In this document: piece by piece, positions 22,524-34,299 of the stretch
Position numbering within the stretch: position 1 is the first letter of the stretch
Layout: every line of letters starts with the position of its first letter
Assembly (NCBI GenBank): GCA_020631735.1
Contig: CM036215.1
Span: 14,968,346 to 15,032,345, forward strand
DNA length: 64,000 nt
Origin: Saccharum officinarum
Taxonomy: Eukaryota; Streptophyta; Magnoliopsida; Poales; Poaceae
Direction of reading: 5' to 3'
Notes under the pieces: generated by a model
Told to the model about the DNA's origin: nothing
Database searches by the model: none
What the model saw: the letters and a program-made list of their open reading frames with translations, nothing else
Translations under genes and position numbers: made by a program

Positions 22524-25500
22524 GTTAATTACAAGGCCGGAGGAAGGCATTGGGTGCTTGATAGTGGGTGCTCTCAACATATGACCGGTGATTCAAGAAT
22601 GTTCAACTCTCTCAAATCAAATGATAGTGGCATTGATAGTATCACATTTGGTGACAATAGCAAGGGTGATGTAAAGGCTCTTGGAAGGATTGCAATCTCT
22701 AATGATCATAGCATTTCCAATGTGCTCTTAGTTGAAAAGTTGAACTTCAATCTTCTCTCGGTTGCTCAATTGTGTGATCTCGGTTTCAAGTGCATATTTG
22801 GTGTTGATGATGTGGAGATAGTTAGTGTTGATGGCTCTAACTTGATCCTCAAAGGCTTTAGATATGAGAATCTATACTTGGTTGATTTCAATGCTAGTGA
22901 CACTCAACTTTCAACATGCTTGCTCACCAAATCAAGTATGGGTTGGTTATGGCATAGAAGACTTGGTCATGTTGGCATGAAGCAATTGAACAAGTTAGTA
23001 AAGCATGACTTAGTTAGAGGCTTGAAGGATGTCGCATTTGAGAAGGATAAGCTATGTAGTGCATGTCAAGCCGGAAAGCAAGTAGGCAACACTCATCCAT
23101 TGAAGAGCATTATGAGTACTTCCAAGGCATTTGAGTTGTTGCACATGGATCTATTTGGGCCAACTACATACACAAGCATTGGTGGCAACAAGTATGGTTT
23201 TGTGATTGTGGATGATTTCACTAGATACACATGGGTATTCTTTCTTGTGGACAAGAGTGATGTATTTGACATATTCAAGAAGTTCATCAAGAGAGTGCAA
23301 AATGAGTTTGAGACCACAATCAAGAAAGTAAGAAGTGACAATGGAAGTGAGTTTAGAAACACAAGAGTTGATGAGCTATGTGAGGAGCTTGGAATCAAGC
23401 ATCAATTCTCGGCCAAGTATACACCTCAATCAAATGGCCTAGTTGAAAGGAAGAATAGAACCTTAATTGATATGGCAAGATCAATGTTGAATGAGTATAA
23501 TGTGAGTCATTCATTTTGGGCCGAAGCAATCAACACGGCTTGCTCTTATAGCAACCGTCTCTATTGCCACAAGTTCCTTGAGAAGACACCATATGAGATC
23601 TTAAATGGAAGAAAGCCCAACATTGCATACTTTCGGGTATTTGGTTGTAAATGCTATATCTTGAAGAAAGGCACTAGATTGAGCAAGTTTGAGAAGAAAT
23701 GTGATGAAGGCTTCCTACTTGGTTACTCAACTACTAGCAAAGCTTATAGAGTTTGGAATTTAGCTAGTGGTCAACTTGAAGAAGTGCATGATGTTGAATT
23801 TGATGAAACAAATGGCTCTCAAGATGAGGAAGATAACTTGGATGATGTGAGAGGAACTCAATTGACCAATGCTATGAAAGAAATAGACATTGGTGATATT
23901 AGGCCAAAGCAAGTGATTGATGTGGATGACAACAAAGATCAAGTGCTCCAAAATCCAATTACACAAGCTAGTGGTTCTCTAATGCAAAATCAAGCTAGTA
24001 CATCATCTCAAGTGCAACAAGATCAACAAGTGGCTAGTTCATCATCTCCAACTCATGATCAACATCAACATCCAAGCAATCAAGTCCAAGTGCTTCAACC
24101 AACTAACATTGCAAGAGACCATCCATTGGATTCCATCATTGGTGACATACAAAGAGGAGTTCAAACTAGATCAAGATTGGCATCATTTTGTGCTCACTCA
24201 TCTTTTGTGTCAATGGAAGAACCCAAGGACATTGATAAAGCATTGAGAGATCCGGATTGGGTAAATGCAATGCATGAAGAGCTCAACAACTTCAAGAGAA
24301 ATGAAGTATGGGAACTAGTTGAAAGGCCTAAGGATCATAATGTCATTGGAACAAGATGGGTCTTTCGCAACAAGCAAGATCAAGATGGGATAGTAGTAAG
24401 GAACAAAGCAAGACTAGTAGCTCAAGGTTACAGACAAATTGAGGGTCTTGACTTTGGTGAAACATATGCCCCGGTTGCAAGATTGGAAGCAATTAGGATC
24501 TTACTTGCCTATGCTTGTGCTCACAATATCAAGCTATATCAAATGGATGTAAAGAGTGCATTTCTCAATGGGTACATTCAATAGGAGGTCTATGTGGAGC
24601 AACCTCCCAGTTTTGAAGATGACAAGAAACCCAATCATGTATACAAGTTAAGGAAGGCTTTGTATGGATTGAAGCAAGCACCTAGAGCATGGTATGAAAG
24701 ATTGAGGGACTTCTTGCTATCCAAAGGATTTATCATGGGCAAAGTTGATACAACACTATTCACCAAGAAGATTGAGAAAGACTTGTTTGTGTTGCAAATA
24801 TATGTTGATGATATCATATTCGGTTCAACCAATCAAGATTATTGTGATGAGTTTGGGAAAATGATGGCAAAGGAATTTGAAATGTCAATGATTGGTGAAC
24901 TTAGTTTCTTTCTTAGACTTCAAATCAAACAAATGAAAGAAGGTACATTTGTGAGCCAAACTAAGTACATCAAAGATATGCTCAAGAAGTTTGGCATGGA
25001 AGATGCAAAGAGTATTACAACTCCAATGGGCACTAGTGGAAGTTTGGATAGTGACAACAGTGGCAACATGGTGGATCAAAAGCTATATAGATCAATGATT
25101 GGTAGCCTACTCTATGTGACGGCATCAAGGCCCGATGTGATGTTTAGTGTATGTATGTGTGCAAGATTTCAAGCCTCACCAAGAGAAAGTCATTTGAAGG
25201 CAACAAAGAGAATCTTGAGGTACTTAAAGCATACACAAGATGTTGGATTGTGGTATCCCAAGGGTGCAAGCTTTGAGCTAGTTGGATATTCGGATTCTGA
25301 CTATGCCGGTGACAAAGTAGAAAGAAAGAGCACTTCCGGGACTTGTCAATTGTTGGGAAGATCACTTGTCTCATGGTCATCCAAGAAGCAAAATAGTATT
25401 GCACTATCTACCGCCGAGGCCGAATACATAGCCGCGGGTAGTTGTTGTGCACAAATCTTGTGGATGAAGGCAACATTGAAAGATTTTGGAATCAATTTCA

Positions 25501-25754
25501 AGAATGTGCCATTGCTATGTGACAATGAAAGTGCCGTGAAGCTAACCAACAATCCGGTTCAACATCAAAGAACAAAGCATATTGATGTTCGTCATCATTT
25601 TATTAGAGATCATCAACAAAAGGGTGACATTGCTATTGAGAGTGTTGGCACCGAAGATCAATTAGCCGATTTATTCACCAAGCCACTTGATGAGAAGAGA
25701 TTTCACAAGCTAAAGAATGAGTTGAACATACTTGACTTCTCCAACATGAGTTGA
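22524..25754 (+). pseudogene. pol: copia pol (protease, integrase, RT, RNase H), one stop
   Basis: The frame opens right after TAG at 22521-22523. From the codon at 22554 the protease motif DSG is at residues 3-5, the integrase zinc motif is near residues 134-171, and the integrase triad is D199, D262 and E298 (DX35E spacing). RT begins near residue 600. TAG at 24582-24584 interrupts RT; the minus-strand relative has a Glu codon there. RT then continues with YGLKQAPRAW and YVDD, followed by RNase H with SDSDYAG, AEAEYIAAG and CDNESA, and ends at TGA. All catalytic residues I can check are present, so a single nonsense change is the visible defect. Confidence 0.93.
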
Positions 25755-26872
25755 TGCACCCCATATATGACATGCCTCTCCTTCGAGCCCCAAGGTACAA
25801 TTGGTTGACATGTCATACATTCTATGCTAAGGACTCGTTTAGTGCATCTAGTCATAATTTACATGTTATAGGCTCATTCATGAAAATCAAATGAATTTGA
25901 AGTTTATATGGTGCCACTATTGTTTCCATGACTTATATGATCTAGTGGTGGCATATAACTTGTTTAAGTAGCTTGTGATCCTAAGTGTTTTAATCTAGAA
26001 AACTTGTCTAAATATTTGCTTCAACATGGTGCATGATAACCCTTCTAGTGAGGTGTGAAGAAGCTTGCCCTTGGATCAAACCGAAGTATTTTATTTATGC
26101 AAACGATCTAGGTTGAATCATAAACTTGATCCTCACCCCATATTTCAACATGATAATCTATCTAAAGTTTGCTCCTTGTGGTCAATTGGTGCCAAAGGGG
26201 GAGAAAATATTATTCACAAAGATCGAACTCAAAGGGGAAGAAAATGTTGTGGGGGATAATTGATAAAAGAAGGGGATCAACTAAAATTTTGAGCACATAA
26301 GTAGGGGGAGCAAGCTCTTAAGCATGATTGTTGCATTTACATGTGCACGTCATTTGTATGATGCATAGTTATGCATTCCGTTTTCTCCGATACTTTGCTT
26401 GTGTGGTGACTTGCTAGTATAATTTGAATGTTGCATTAAGGTACTAGTATGAATAGGAAGTAGTTAGATTTTTCTTGCTTCATGTTTTTCAAAGTGGTAC
26501 TAGAGCCTTGCTTATAATGTTGATCTCACGAGGTTTCTAGTTATGTTTGTGTTTTTCAAGTGAAATCTAACTACACAAGGTGCTAAGATGGTATTTATCG
26601 CTACTCCGATGGTATCACGCTTTAAAGGTCTATAATCTAAAACACTTAGCACCTATTGGTAGACAATGCTCCTAATCTTTCCTATCTAACATGTATGCTT
26701 CCAAAATCCAAACATATAGCATACATGTAGGGAGAGCCATTGCTATCAATTTGAATTCATGATCACATGTCCATAATTCTTACACATGGTAATATACTTG
26801 GACAATGTGACATGGATTCAATCAAAATTTTATTATAACATCTTTGTGAAAGGGTTGTCACCAATTACCAAC
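25755..26872 (+). other. Non-coding tail between pol and the polypurine tract
   Basis: About 1.1 kb with several purine-rich words (aagggggaga-like near 26190-26310). No env-like open frame is seen. The equivalent of 1943-3008 in the other copia element. Confidence 0.6.
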
Positions 26873-26883
26873 AAGGGGGAGAT
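26873..26883 (+). other. Polypurine tract
   Basis: aagggggagat lies directly before the 3' LTR start at 26884, as in the other copia element. Confidence 0.8.
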
Positions 26884-27813
26884 TGAAAGTCCTATGTTTG
26901 GTGTTGGTAATTAGTGACAATGCCTAAGTATTAATCCTATGCCTAAGTTGTATGTAGCATATGAGGATTAGCACATTCCAAGGTTGGTGGCAAGATGGAC
27001 ATGGTGATCATGATGGCCACACTTGGATTTGGACGCAACCCTACGTGATCAAGGCAAAGGTATATGCTTAAGGGTTGTGTTTTAGTAACCAAGACACCTA
27101 GTGGGTGTGGTTACATTATAGGATAGATAGCCGTACTATAAAGAGGGGAATGACGCGGCTATTGAACTCCTAAGTGCCTCTAGATGTGCATTTTATGATC
27201 ATATGCATTTGGATAGAACTAATATCGCCTCGAAAGATGTTTGTGAAAATGCTAACACACTCATACATGACGAGATCACTTGGTGATGTTAGCACGTTTG
27301 CGACGGCGGTGGAGTTTGAGCGGTAGAGAGGGTTTGGGTTCCTCTCTCCCTCCCGCCGAGCTTGCGAGGCGGGATTCAGGCGTTTTCGAGAAGTTGAAAC
27401 GATTATTTTCCACTACGCCGGAAGTCCGGAAAAGAAACGGAGGCGAACGGAGGTCACAGAGGTGACCGGACGCTGAACCGGACGTGGTCCTTGCATGACC
27501 GGACGCGTCCGGTCAGTGTTCAGTGTCTGCGCATTTTTCAATTCGATGATCGGACGCGAGGCGCGTCCGGTCACTGATGATCGGACGCGTCCGGTCGTTC
27601 AGGGAGCTTACTGGACTGTAACCGGACGCTGGCACTGTCGCGTCCGGTCATTTTCTTCAGCGCGTCCGGTCACTATTTCGTTGAGCGCTGCTCAGGCGAC
27701 CAGCGCGTCCGGTCCTTCACGGGACCAGCGCGTCCGGTCGTTCTCGGCACGTCCGGTCAATTGGACCATCGCGTCCGGTCGTTGCTTCGCAGTTAGCCAT
27801 TGGGCGACCAGCG
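26884..27813 (+). repeat. Truncated 3' LTR of the plus-strand copia element
   Basis: It matches 18293-19222 with seven hand-counted differences, all C/T or G/A. It stops at the word gaccagcg in the motif array. The remaining LTR half, including the TATA box, is gone. Confidence 0.9.
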
Positions 27814-29222
27814 GGTGACCCACTGTTTACCGTTTAAAGTGTAGGATAACACTTAAAATCAACGCCTATATATGTTGCACTAGTTGGGTCACTCCTTTCG
27901 CATTTCCACCAAAAATTGTTGACCCACATCACATCTTTCTCATGTGTGTCAATGTATAGTGTTACCAAATACTTGATCTTCAATTCTAATCTAATATAAG
28001 GGACTAACAAAGGATTAAGGGATTCTAGTCCATATCTAATGTCAGGGCACTAGCAAAGCAAAGCACAACATCTGAGAATTCAGGTTGGTTGGCTTCTCTA
28101 CACAATTATAACTATTTGTATGTTGGTCCTTGTATAATATATAAAATTAAAATATCAGTCATCAGATATTGGTCGGATGTATCGACTAAATTGTCGAATA
28201 TCACACATGAATGGTTAGGTTAAATATTATTTATATTTGGTTTCCGCAAGAAATATAGATATTCAAAGAAAATTATGAATATTCGAACATTATCAAATTA
28301 TTATTATTCGGACCTTCTTCGTCTAGACCGTCCACATATTTTTTTCTTTAATAAAAAGGAGCAGTCCACAGTCCACGCAATTCACGCGGAGACTTTGAAT
28401 GGAGACTTCACCGATTTCTCAATTCTCACGCTGCTTTCACAAATCACAGAATGGTTTCGGCAGGATTCTCCACCACACCTAAAACGCGCTATCCCTCCGG
28501 TTTCTACAGATACACACGTACAGAGCTAGCTGAATCCAAATAAATGTTGCAGGCCTGCAAGTAAACATCTGACAACAATTCTTGGAATTTTCCCCCTCTC
28601 ACTAAAAAAAATAAAATACACTTGCATTCAGTTTATTCAGAGTAAAATAAAATAGGGACTGGTACTGAAAGCAAGCTTTGGACAAGCTGCAAATGTCATG
28701 GCGAGGGACAAGCTGCAAATCGCCTTTGCTTCAGTTCATTTTACATCAGAGAGGGACAAGCTAGCTAGCCGTGTTTGACGGAGAGGAGCCGGAGAAAAGA
28801 CCATCTTTTGTACGTTTATTATTAAACTGTAGGCTCCTCGCTCTACCCTTGATCTCTCGAGGCTATGATCTCTGTGGAGTTTTGGTCTCGATGCGTACCA
28901 GTCACACCTTAGCACGGATTAGACCAGCAAATCAGTAAGCGCACTTTCTTATTCCAAGCGACCTAAGCAGCTGATTTAAGATTATGCGGGTACAGTGCAC
29001 AGTGCCGAAAGCCTAATTAGAAAGGGTCTGGATAGTTTAGTTGGAGTCTCGAGACGCAATCATTCATCGATCACTAATCTCACAGACAGTTAACAAATAT
29101 GATATGATACGCTTCTCTGAAAAAAAGCAAGCAACGTTCAGGTCGACTGCGATAAGAATCTGCTGCCTTTGATTCTGGAATTATCAATTCAACAGTCATG
29201 ACCCAGTCTATATACTGAAATT
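27814..29222. other. No gene recognised
   Basis: AT-rich DNA right of the truncated LTR. An 8-bp inverted pair gtgaccca (27815) and tgggtcac (27885) lies at the junction. Open frames are short and show no known domain. Confidence 0.4.
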
Positions 29223-29700
29223 TTAATTTTTATTAAGGGTGTCTTTGTAGTGCTTCGCCGGCGACTCCGGCTCCTGGATCAACTGTGTGTCTTGGTAGAG
29301 CTTCGCCGGCAACTCAGTCACCGTATACGCTTCTTTTTTGCCCGATGAAGCATCATGGCAAACACTCATGTATGAGACACCTTTGATTGTATCCAGGGAA
29401 GGCACAACTCCTTGGAATATGGCATCATTACATAGAGTCCAAACTCCAAATGCTCCAGCAGAGAAGGATAACAATCTTCATGAAGAATGGCACTTGAAGC
29501 TGATCTTTGAAGGACATAAGAACTTGGATAGGCGTAGGGAGAGTGAGATCAACATGTATACCCACCAAATGCCAACAATCCGCAACAAAAGGGCAGCTGA
29601 GGAGAAGATGGTCCTTTTTTTTTTGCTCTCCGGCTCTGCTAAAGTATCGCTATGGTGCTGGAGACAAACAGTCCGGCCAAATATGGCATAAGAGTATCTA
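29223..29700 (-). pseudogene. L1-type LINE C-terminal relic (zf-RVT region)
   Basis: Read on the minus strand, one frame gives KKDHLLLSCPFVADCW, then QLQVPFFMKIVILLCWSIW. After a frameshift near 29470 it gives GVWTLCNDAIFQG. This order (zinc-ribbon HLFLSCPFA-type, then VPFFMEIIIL and IWTxRND-IF) is the C-terminal end of many plant L1-type LINE RT proteins. The RT core is not present. At least one frameshift breaks it, so it is a dead 3' fragment. The family is recognised from memory of the pattern and could be tested by protein search. Confidence 0.6.
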
Positions 29701-29764
29701 TAAAAATATATTATATTAGGTGAATATATATATTATATTAGGTGAAAATATAAAGCATTACATG

Positions 29765-29920
29765 TTCATGATAAGAAGTCTGCTGACTATGAAATTATAG
29801 GTTGCTATGACGATAACCTTTTTGCATGGTGTGTTGATATTAAGAAATGTAAGAAAGTGTTTATCATCACTCTTGTCAAGGGGAGCCATAGTGTGGAATG
29901 GCTTCAAACATTCTTTTAAG
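29765..29920 (+). pseudogene. Possible copia RNase H relic
   Basis: One frame reads SADYEIIGCYDDNLFAWCVD, followed by a degraded stretch and SVEWLQ. It can be aligned by eye to the copia RNase H start, where a GYSDSDFAG-CVD-type motif is followed by SW and KQT. Several key residues are changed and it ends in a stop. Short and weak. Confidence 0.3.
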
Positions 29921-30640
29921 CATTGTAATTTAAACTAAGTTATATAGCATGTTCAGTCGGTATAAGTTAAGACTACCGTGACTTAAGAATAAAGTTATTT
30001 TTTTGCGAAACATTAAGAATAAAATTATTATTATTACTACTACTGTTATTGTTATTGCCAATGAGAAACTTGAATATATTCATCCTGGAATATGTTATGT
30101 AAGTGTGCAGTTTCTTGTTCGAGTAACACATTAAGTGGTATTGCGGACCCCAAGACGGTGTGAAAAAGCAATCCAAAATCAAAGTGTAGTCATATAAGTT
30201 GGTGCTCGATATATAAGTTCTAATTATTAATCAGCGTATTCAAATTAATAATTCTCTACTATATGCTTATCTTAAGTTGCCGGCATAAAGTTTATGAATT
30301 TTTTTACAATGGTTGGAGAGGTGTCATGAAGCATTAAATGTGTCTATGATTAGTGGGGTCATACGATGGAAGGCATTGAGAGGCGTCTATGGAGGAGGCG
30401 TCAGGAAGCTTTAGATATGCCTATAGTCGGTGGGCCCATATGCACTATAACGTCTTCCAACGCCTCCATAATTGAGGGGATTAGGACTCGAAACAAAAAG
30501 GTGGTAATTCTTTTTTTATAGTTATTTTATTTAATGAAGGGTAAAACGGTAAACTTATAATAAAATCATAATGTTTTGAGTAGTATAGTTTGGGTGTATG
30601 ATTCGAGGTATAGTTAAATGAATATTTTCTATTAGGGTTC
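29921..30640. other. No gene recognised
   Basis: AT-rich DNA with short simple repeats (TTA/TTG-like near 30025-30060). The segment 30300-30480 has repeated aggcgt and cctcc-type words but no clear element ends. Confidence 0.35.
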
Positions 30641-30793
30641 ATTGAGTTCATTCTTCGTCTATGTGCCATCGTCGTCTGCCGCCGTTGATCTGTCGGCGGA
30701 AGGACCTCAGCGCGCCGCGCCGCTCCTGCATCGTCTCCAGCGAGATCCGGGCACGACCCCTCCTCACCAGCCCTCAGCTCCCCAACCGAGCAC

Positions 30794-31165
30794 ATGGAAG
30801 CCACGACAGCGACTGCACTCCATTTCATGGCGGCGGCGGCAGCAGTCCCTGTTGCCGGGAGGGTGCGGGTGGCGAGGTGCGCGCGTCCACAGACGCTGTG
30901 GTCCGTGGTGGCGAAGCTGGATGGCGGGCTGGGCAAGACGGTGCCCACCACCAACTGCGTGGTGTCGCTAGACAAGGGATGACCCGCCCGCTCGTCGAGA
31001 TCCTGCGGGACCTCAACAAGCACGTCCTGGATAAGATCATCGACCCTGACACCAACACAGTCAACAAGCATTTGGCACAGTGCACCCCATATAAAGAAAA
31101 TTTACAAGCAGGTCACATAAATACAGATCTTCTCAACATAGTACTGGATCACAACAGAAAGTAGA
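30794..31165 (+). pseudogene. RAD52-like (organellar DNA-binding protein) first-exon fragment
   Basis: The frame from 30794 gives an Ala-rich, Arg-containing start like a plastid or mitochondrial transit peptide, then WSVVAKLDGGLGKTVPTTN and VVSLDK. The next conserved piece, TRPLVEILRDLNK then IIDPDTNTV, continues in another frame after a short deletion near 30978. Together these resemble the start of plant RAD52-like ODB proteins, which bind single-stranded DNA in organelles for repair. The similarity stops after 31070, and the later conserved part of the family is absent. 30640-30793 looks like its leader. It may be a captured or retained exon fragment. The family call is from memory. Confidence 0.55.
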
Positions 31166-31910
31166 CGACTGCAGAAAGTTTGAAAGCAAGACATTCACGG
31201 TTCCGGTTCACATATAAACACATAATGTATTGAGGAACGAAAGTTTGTAAATGCTTGATTGAATTCCCATGTTCATTCCAGGTTCTTAAACCAGCCAAAT
31301 TAAATAACCACTACACTTGTCCAGAATCTAGAGTGGGAGGAACTAGAATTTAGAGAAAAAAAGAGGCAAATAAATAAAAATACACCCTCAAACCCATGAT
31401 ACATCATTGGAAAACCCAGTTAATCATCCTTCTATTCCTAAATACCTGGCTCGCCAGAACACAGACCATCTAACTTTGTTTGAACAATTTCAAATTTGAA
31501 TTTCAAAATTCAAGAACTTCGAATAGAATTTTTAGAGAGGAAATGTTTTTTAATAAAAATGTTGTAAACAACAAAGTTGTACAATTCATTGAGGTCTACA
31601 ACTTTTATTTTGGTCATTTTTCTATCCGATAAAGCACATTGTTCACAGTTGAAAAGAGAAACCGGACTTGTTCAACAATTTAAAATATCAATATATGAGA
31701 ACTTCAGACTTAAATTTAGGAATATAAATGATTTTAATTGAAAATGTACTCAACTCCAAAATTGTAGACCCTATCGAGGTCTACAACTTTGAATTAGGTC
31801 CTTTCTCCATATGAGTTCATTTGAACAATTCAAAAAATTTGATGATTTTACCCCAGCATACAGACTCTAGAGAGAAAAGAGGTAGCAACGCTCCAATAGA
31901 CACCGAACAG
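31166..31910. other. Non-coding, with quasi-palindromic 'gtctacaac' words
   Basis: AT-rich, no gene. 31560-31620 and 31750-31800 carry the same kind of word as 58775-59120 (aaagttgta ... gaggtctacaactt), suggesting remains of the same repeat family. Confidence 0.4.
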
Positions 31911-31987
31911 GGGTTTGTCTAATTGGTGAGCTAACTCGGTTTAGGAGCAGCAGCTTGCACGTTCGAATCCTTGTGCGCCACTTTTTT
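31911..31987 (+). repeat. tRNA-like sequence, possible SINE or tRNA relic
   Basis: The stretch has a box-A-like gtctaattggtgagc, a box-B-like gttcgaatcc about 40 bases on, and a T6 run at 31981-31986 like a Pol III terminator. The T-arm does not pair properly, so it is not a working tRNA gene. Confidence 0.35.
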
Positions 31988-32231
31988 CATTTCAAAAAAA
32001 AAATCGGATTGAGCAGGCCCAATGGACAGCGCTGACCTAGCTCTTTGGTCGCACAATTAGCTTTTTAAATAATCAAATCAGCAATCAGCATGTGTTCCAC
32101 CGTCCTGCGGTGTCTTTTATTTGTGTTCAGCCCCATAACTAATTACATCTCCCTGTGATGTGATGTCGCGCGTGTATGTTTCTTAACTTCTTAATTCTTA
32201 ATGAAACACACGTGAAGCATGTTCTCTGAAA

Positions 32232-32484
32232 AAAAAGATTTAGTAAGAAATTGGATTCGTTATACTTCAGGATAGAGGGAGTAAGTCCAACAATACTGTC
32301 CATTCCGATCGGTACCGGAATGGAATTAATAAGCTTGACTTCAAAGTGCTTCCGCAATGATATTATTAGTTATTTAGCAAATGACAATATATTATAAGAG
32401 AAATATTTTAAAAATCAGAATACATTCTATATGACGTTTCCCTCACAAAAATACGTTTATCGTTTTCATAGGGAGGGAGTACAT
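32232..32484. repeat. Stowaway-like MITE ends
   Basis: tagagggagta at about 32272 and gggagggagtac at about 32470 resemble the right end (ending GGGAG, then TA) of Stowaway MITEs. Both face the same way and the matching left ends are not clear, so these are fragments. Confidence 0.3.
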
Positions 32485-33470
32485 GGAGTAAGATCACAAG
32501 GTTCAAATGGGACAAGGACACTGCGTTCCACTAAATAAGAGGCGCACTTTCCAATTATATCGCCGGTCACTCTCTGCTTCACCTACGATTGCAGCAATGT
32601 GAACCCAGGTTTGTATGTGGATTCGGAGACGGAGGTGAGCTCGGCTGCCTCCCTCCTCCTGCACGCAGACCAGAGATGATGCAAGTCAGCTTGCTTAATC
32701 CTCATGTGTAGCTCTGCTAGCTAGCATATATAGCCTGTCAACTGACGAAACCAGGACTCCAGCAGGAGCCCTATAATTAACCACCGGAGTGGCGCGACGA
32801 GCATAGTACGTACTAGTACCTTGCGCAGGCTCAACGTGCACGGCGAGAATGACGAAGAACGCCGCTTTCAAGATCGCCAAGAAGCGCAGAAGTACCAGCA
32901 ACGAGGGACGAGGCCCCTTCATTTTAATTATTTTCGGCTGTGCGCGGCTCGATCTGTATCTCCAAGTCGTCTTTCGTGGATGTGCATCCGTGGTGCCTCG
33001 CTCTTCAATTTGTAGGTCGTGGTGGCGGCTGCTGCATGCTCATCTCCGCTGCGCAGACAATTCAAGCTATAGCCTGACTGGTCGTGTACGTCGACAGTCG
33101 ACTTGCTTGTTTAGACGCGGCGACGACAGCGACGAAGGGCAGCGTATACTACGTACAAGACCGCTGACACAGTGACACTGACAGCCGGCGTCAACGATTC
33201 TGCCGCGTGAGAACCACGTTGCGATGACTGTGGACTTCGGAAACATATGATGGACTGCGCGATTGGCTGTTCATCCAATTTTCATCATACAGCTCGTTTA
33301 GATGTTAAAATATTCAAAAGAGCTGAAGATAGGGAGAGCCCTGTTAAATGAGACCTAACTTTTCTATTCAAGAGGCGTCTAGATGTTAACGAACTTGAAA
33401 TGGTTCATACAACTGCACAAAGTTCATCACCGCTCGTTCGTAACCCTTCACCGCTATTTTTTACCATTTT
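32485..33470. other. No gene recognised
   Basis: Mixed composition. A 75-codon minus-strand frame (32695-32922) begins with a hydrophobic, signal-peptide-like stretch but matches nothing I know. I do not call it a gene. Confidence 0.3.
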
Positions 33471-33479
33471 TTTTGTGAA

Positions 33480-34010
33480 CATGGACGGTGATAATATGTC
33501 GTCACTGTCGCCCTAGTATACAAACTGACAGTGACGTCGTCCTCTCTGTCACCGTGGATCAGGCGGTTATATCAAATTTTAGAACTCCAAATGGTTTTAA
33601 ATGAAAGAAAATCATTATTTATAAAGTTGTAGATCTTTGACATAAAGTTTATACTCATCTAAATTGATTTGAAAAAAAACATATTTTTTTTTGTTGAACA
33701 CCATTTTTTAGAGGTGGCCACATTTCTAGCTGGCTCTAAAGATCAATCTCTAAAGGGGAACAGGAACAATAGTCGCCTTGAAAAAGTAATTTCTAGAGGC
33801 GGCTAGTGTGTCCTTCTAAAAATAGAAGGCATTTTTAGAGACGGTTGGAAATATTAACTATGTGAAAATTGATTTTCTAGAAATAGACTATCTTTGGAAT
33901 CATTTTTAGAGACCATTCTTGATCGTGCCGTCCCGGGAAAAAATGAGTGCACCTTTGAAAATCGTTGTATAGCGTGCTATACAAAATTACCACCACCTTA
34001 CTGCCATTAC
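33480..34010. repeat. CACTA-like or related MITE internal sequence
   Basis: Contains repeated 'tttttagaggcggct' and 'agagacggt' words and a gttgtagatct word. These are common inside non-autonomous grass DNA elements. The ends are not resolved. Confidence 0.35.
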
Positions 34011-34040
34011 CACTACTAGAAAACGGGACTTTTCTGTGAA
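34011..34040 (+). mobile_element. CACTA-type terminal sequence (one end only)
   Basis: cactactagaaaacgggac has the CACTA start and the AGAAAA context of CACTA (En/Spm) inverted termini. I did not find the matching end in the window, so the element's extent is unknown. Confidence 0.4.
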
Positions 34041-34299
34041 TTTGTCTTTTTAGATAAAGCTCTATGATTTTGTCTACACCGACAGAAAAATTACATATTA
34101 GATTGTCGATTGGGTTGTAATCGACAGATATTACACTGTACAACACACCAACGCCACTGACGATCACGGCTAAGGCATCCACCCTTACCTTTGGACTAGA
34201 TAGGCTTGCTCGCGCTGTCAGAACAAAAACAAAGGACATGATGAAAAGGCAAAATTTCTCACCCTCTATTTTTTTTCGTCCGGCCCTCCCCTAACTACT

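Larger units (their letters stand above)
18293..27813 (+). mobile_element. SIRE/Maximus-type Ty1-copia retrotransposon with truncated 3' LTR
   Basis: It has a full 5' LTR, primer-binding site, gag, pol, polypurine tract and the first 930 bp of a 3' LTR. Gag and pol match the minus-strand element closely and the LTRs share U3 blocks, so the two are relatives. The 3' LTR stops at 27813 within the GCGTCCGGTC array and unrelated DNA follows, so no TSD can be checked. By hand I count seven differences over the 930 bp shared by the LTRs, all transitions. Gag and pol each carry a stop and gag has a homopolymer frameshift, so it is not autonomous. Confidence 0.93.

Noticed and set aside
27814..27892. 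Inverted gtgaccca / tgggtcac pair as transposon ends
   Set aside because: Only 8 bp, 78 bp apart overall, with no TSD. Probably chance next to the deletion junction.
32695..32922. Possible small secreted peptide of 75 codons on the minus strand
   Set aside because: The start looks like a signal peptide, but there is no cysteine pattern, no known family, and the surroundings are fragmentary.
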